A DNA stretch of 6,279 nucleotides from NCBI GenBank assembly GCA_017939945.1, contig JAGAZS010000213.1, forward strand, positions 1 through 6,279, read 5' to 3'. The notes beneath the pieces are model-generated. The model was given only the letters and a program-made list of their open reading frames with translations. It was not told where the DNA came from and ran no database searches. Of this stretch, positions 5,676 to 6,279 are shown piece by piece. The stretch is from Schwartzia sp. (in: firmicutes) (GTDB taxonomy: Bacteria > Bacillota > Negativicutes > Selenomonadales > Selenomonadaceae). The first letter of the stretch is position 1. Each line of letters begins with the position of its first letter. The translations under genes and the position numbers were made by a program.

Positions 5676-6017
5676 CTATACTCCCATGGGCGGTTCGGGC
5701 GACAGGATTTTCTTTTCGACCAGCCAGGAGCGGCTAGCCTCGTCGGCCGGGACATATCCCTTTTCCAACGCGTCCTTGATATACTGCTCGTTGTAATAAA
5801 AGCCGAAACAGAACGATAGGGCAATTCCCGAGCCTGCCGGGATATTGAGTTCTTCCAACAATACGCCGTAGGCGATGCCCGCTACCAGCATAATCGCCGC
5901 CCACTTGAAATCCTTGCGGAACAGCGGCACGAAAAAACCGAACAGGAACGTCGTGAACGAAAAGCCCGTCGGGCACTCCTTCAAGACGCCGCTCGTCGCG
6001 TGTCTCAACGTAATCAT
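5676..6017 (-). CDS. HrgC/DUF2628-like small membrane protein
   Basis: Small inner-membrane protein of 113 residues, function unknown. It begins MITLRHATSGVLKECPTGFSFTTFLFGFFVPLFRKDFKW, the layout of HrgC/DUF2628-type proteins: a short polar N-terminus, a GFS-x-T-x-x-FGFFVPLFR segment, then a Lys-Trp boundary into the next helix. Hydrophobic stretches lie at about residues 19-33, 39-54 and 61-74, followed by a soluble tail with NEQYIKDALEKGYVPADEAS (76-95). The start is the ATG at 6017 because GGGAGGGG lies just upstream and a consensus promoter ends about 40 nt before it; a longer in-frame reading to an ATG at 6131 would run through that promoter. It is probably monocistronic. No clear terminator is seen after its TAG stop, so read-through into the FIST-GGDEF gene is possible. 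Family name is from recognition of the pattern and moderately sure. Confidence 0.85.
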   Translation of the reverse strand: MITLRHATSGVLKECPTGFSFTTFLFGFFVPLFRKDFKWAAIMLVAGIAYGVLLEELNIPAGSGIALSFCFGFYYNEQYIKDALEKGYVPADEASRSWLVEKKILSPEPPMGV

Positions 6018-6057
6018 GTTTTCCCCTCCCTTCGTCATTTTCAGAATACAAAATGAA

Positions 6058-6086
6058 ATTATACACCTCTTTCCGCGAAAACGCAA
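6058..6086 (-). promoter_or_regulatory. Predicted promoter of the HrgC-like gene
   Basis: Perfect -10 TATAAT (6058-6063), a 17-bp spacer and TTGCGT (6081-6086) on the minus strand. The start point near 6051 leaves a leader of about 34 nt. Two copies of GCGAAAAC (6075-6082 and 6091-6098, plus-strand sense) straddle the -35 with a 16-bp period and could be a regulator site. Confidence 0.7.
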
Positions 6087-6142
6087 GGAAGCGAAAACAT
6101 ACTGGCGCGGCTCGTATACCAACGCTTCCATGCAGAAATCCC

Positions 6143-6180
6143 CGCAAAAAAAGAGAGCCGCAAGGCTCTCTTTTTTTGCG
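6143..6180. terminator. Perfect bidirectional hairpin terminator with GCAA loop
   Basis: CGCAAAAAAAGAGAGCC (6143-6159) pairs perfectly with 6164-6180 across a GCAA tetraloop (6160-6163), giving 17 bp with seven T's after the GC stem in either direction. It lies 10 nt after the stop of the gene entering from the right edge and upstream of the HrgC-like promoter, so it mainly insulates the two minus-strand units. Confidence 0.95.
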
Positions 6181-6190
6181 TCCTATTTCT

Positions 6191-6279
6191 TCAGCTTTCC
6201 CAATCCGCTGCGGTTTCCAGCGAAAGTTTTCTCAGATCGCCGATGACGACCACGCAGTCCGGATGAACCTTTTGCATCA
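6191..6279 (-). CDS. C-terminal end of an unidentified protein (cut by window edge)
   Basis: The minus strand is open from the right edge to TGA at 6191-6193 and its last 28 residues read MQKVHPDCVVVIGDLRK, then LSLETAADWES. Codon third positions are G/C-rich as in the neighbouring genes, unlike the other open minus frame here, and a strong terminator follows 10 nt after the stop. The Met at the edge is probably internal. Too little remains to name a family. Confidence rests on the terminator position and codon choice. Confidence 0.55.
   Translation of the reverse strand, partial: MQKVHPDCVVVIGDLRKLSLETAADWES

Noticed and set aside
6018..6131. N-terminal extension of the HrgC-like protein to the ATG at 6131
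   Set aside because: The extension would include the TATAAT promoter and lacks family similarity; the ATG at 6017 has the strong ribosome site and family N-terminus.

Overview
The window is GC-rich and densely coding. Strong AAGGAGG-type ribosome binding sites, A/T-rich sigma-A-like promoters and GC hairpin terminators with T-tracts suggest a high-GC member of the Bacillota. Negativicutes (Selenomonas-like) or a high-GC clostridial lineage would both fit. This is inferred from gene style only; no rRNA or marker gene is present. Nothing indicates an insertion sequence, prophage, CRISPR array, tRNA or rRNA.

Left block (1-2345, minus strand): three genes point leftwards in the order VOC/glyoxalase-fold protein, LysR-type regulator, MATE-family exporter (cut by the left edge). 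VOC and lysR are 51 bp apart with no terminator between them. The 101-bp gap between lysR and MATE holds a LysR-type T-N11-A box centred about 66 bp upstream of the predicted MATE start point. It also holds a 13-bp inverted repeat that spans the -10 box and the MATE ribosome binding site. The simplest model is a small detoxification/export unit in which the LysR protein controls the exporter. Just upstream of VOC is an 18-codon fragment that looks like the tail of a lost GGDEF gene.

Middle block (2124-3736): the ~250-bp divergent region carries a promoter for VOC and one for a plus-strand 436-aa protein with two CxxC...CxxC zinc ribbons. That protein belongs to an uncharacterised family often labelled 'TFIIB-type zinc ribbon' or mis-labelled PriA-like. 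It converges with the next gene on one shared bidirectional terminator.

Right block (3735-6279, minus strand): a 583-aa soluble FIST-GGDEF protein (ligand sensor fused to a diguanylate cyclase, active-site GGEEF and an intact RxxD inhibitory site); a 113-aa HrgC/DUF2628-like small membrane protein with its own consensus promoter; a perfect 17-bp hairpin terminator; and the C-terminal 28 residues of an unidentified gene entering from the right edge.

I do not see a clear undescribed multi-gene system. The best leads are the regulatory architecture between lysR and MATE, the FIST-GGDEF sensor, the soluble zinc-ribbon protein and the GGDEF gene remnant.
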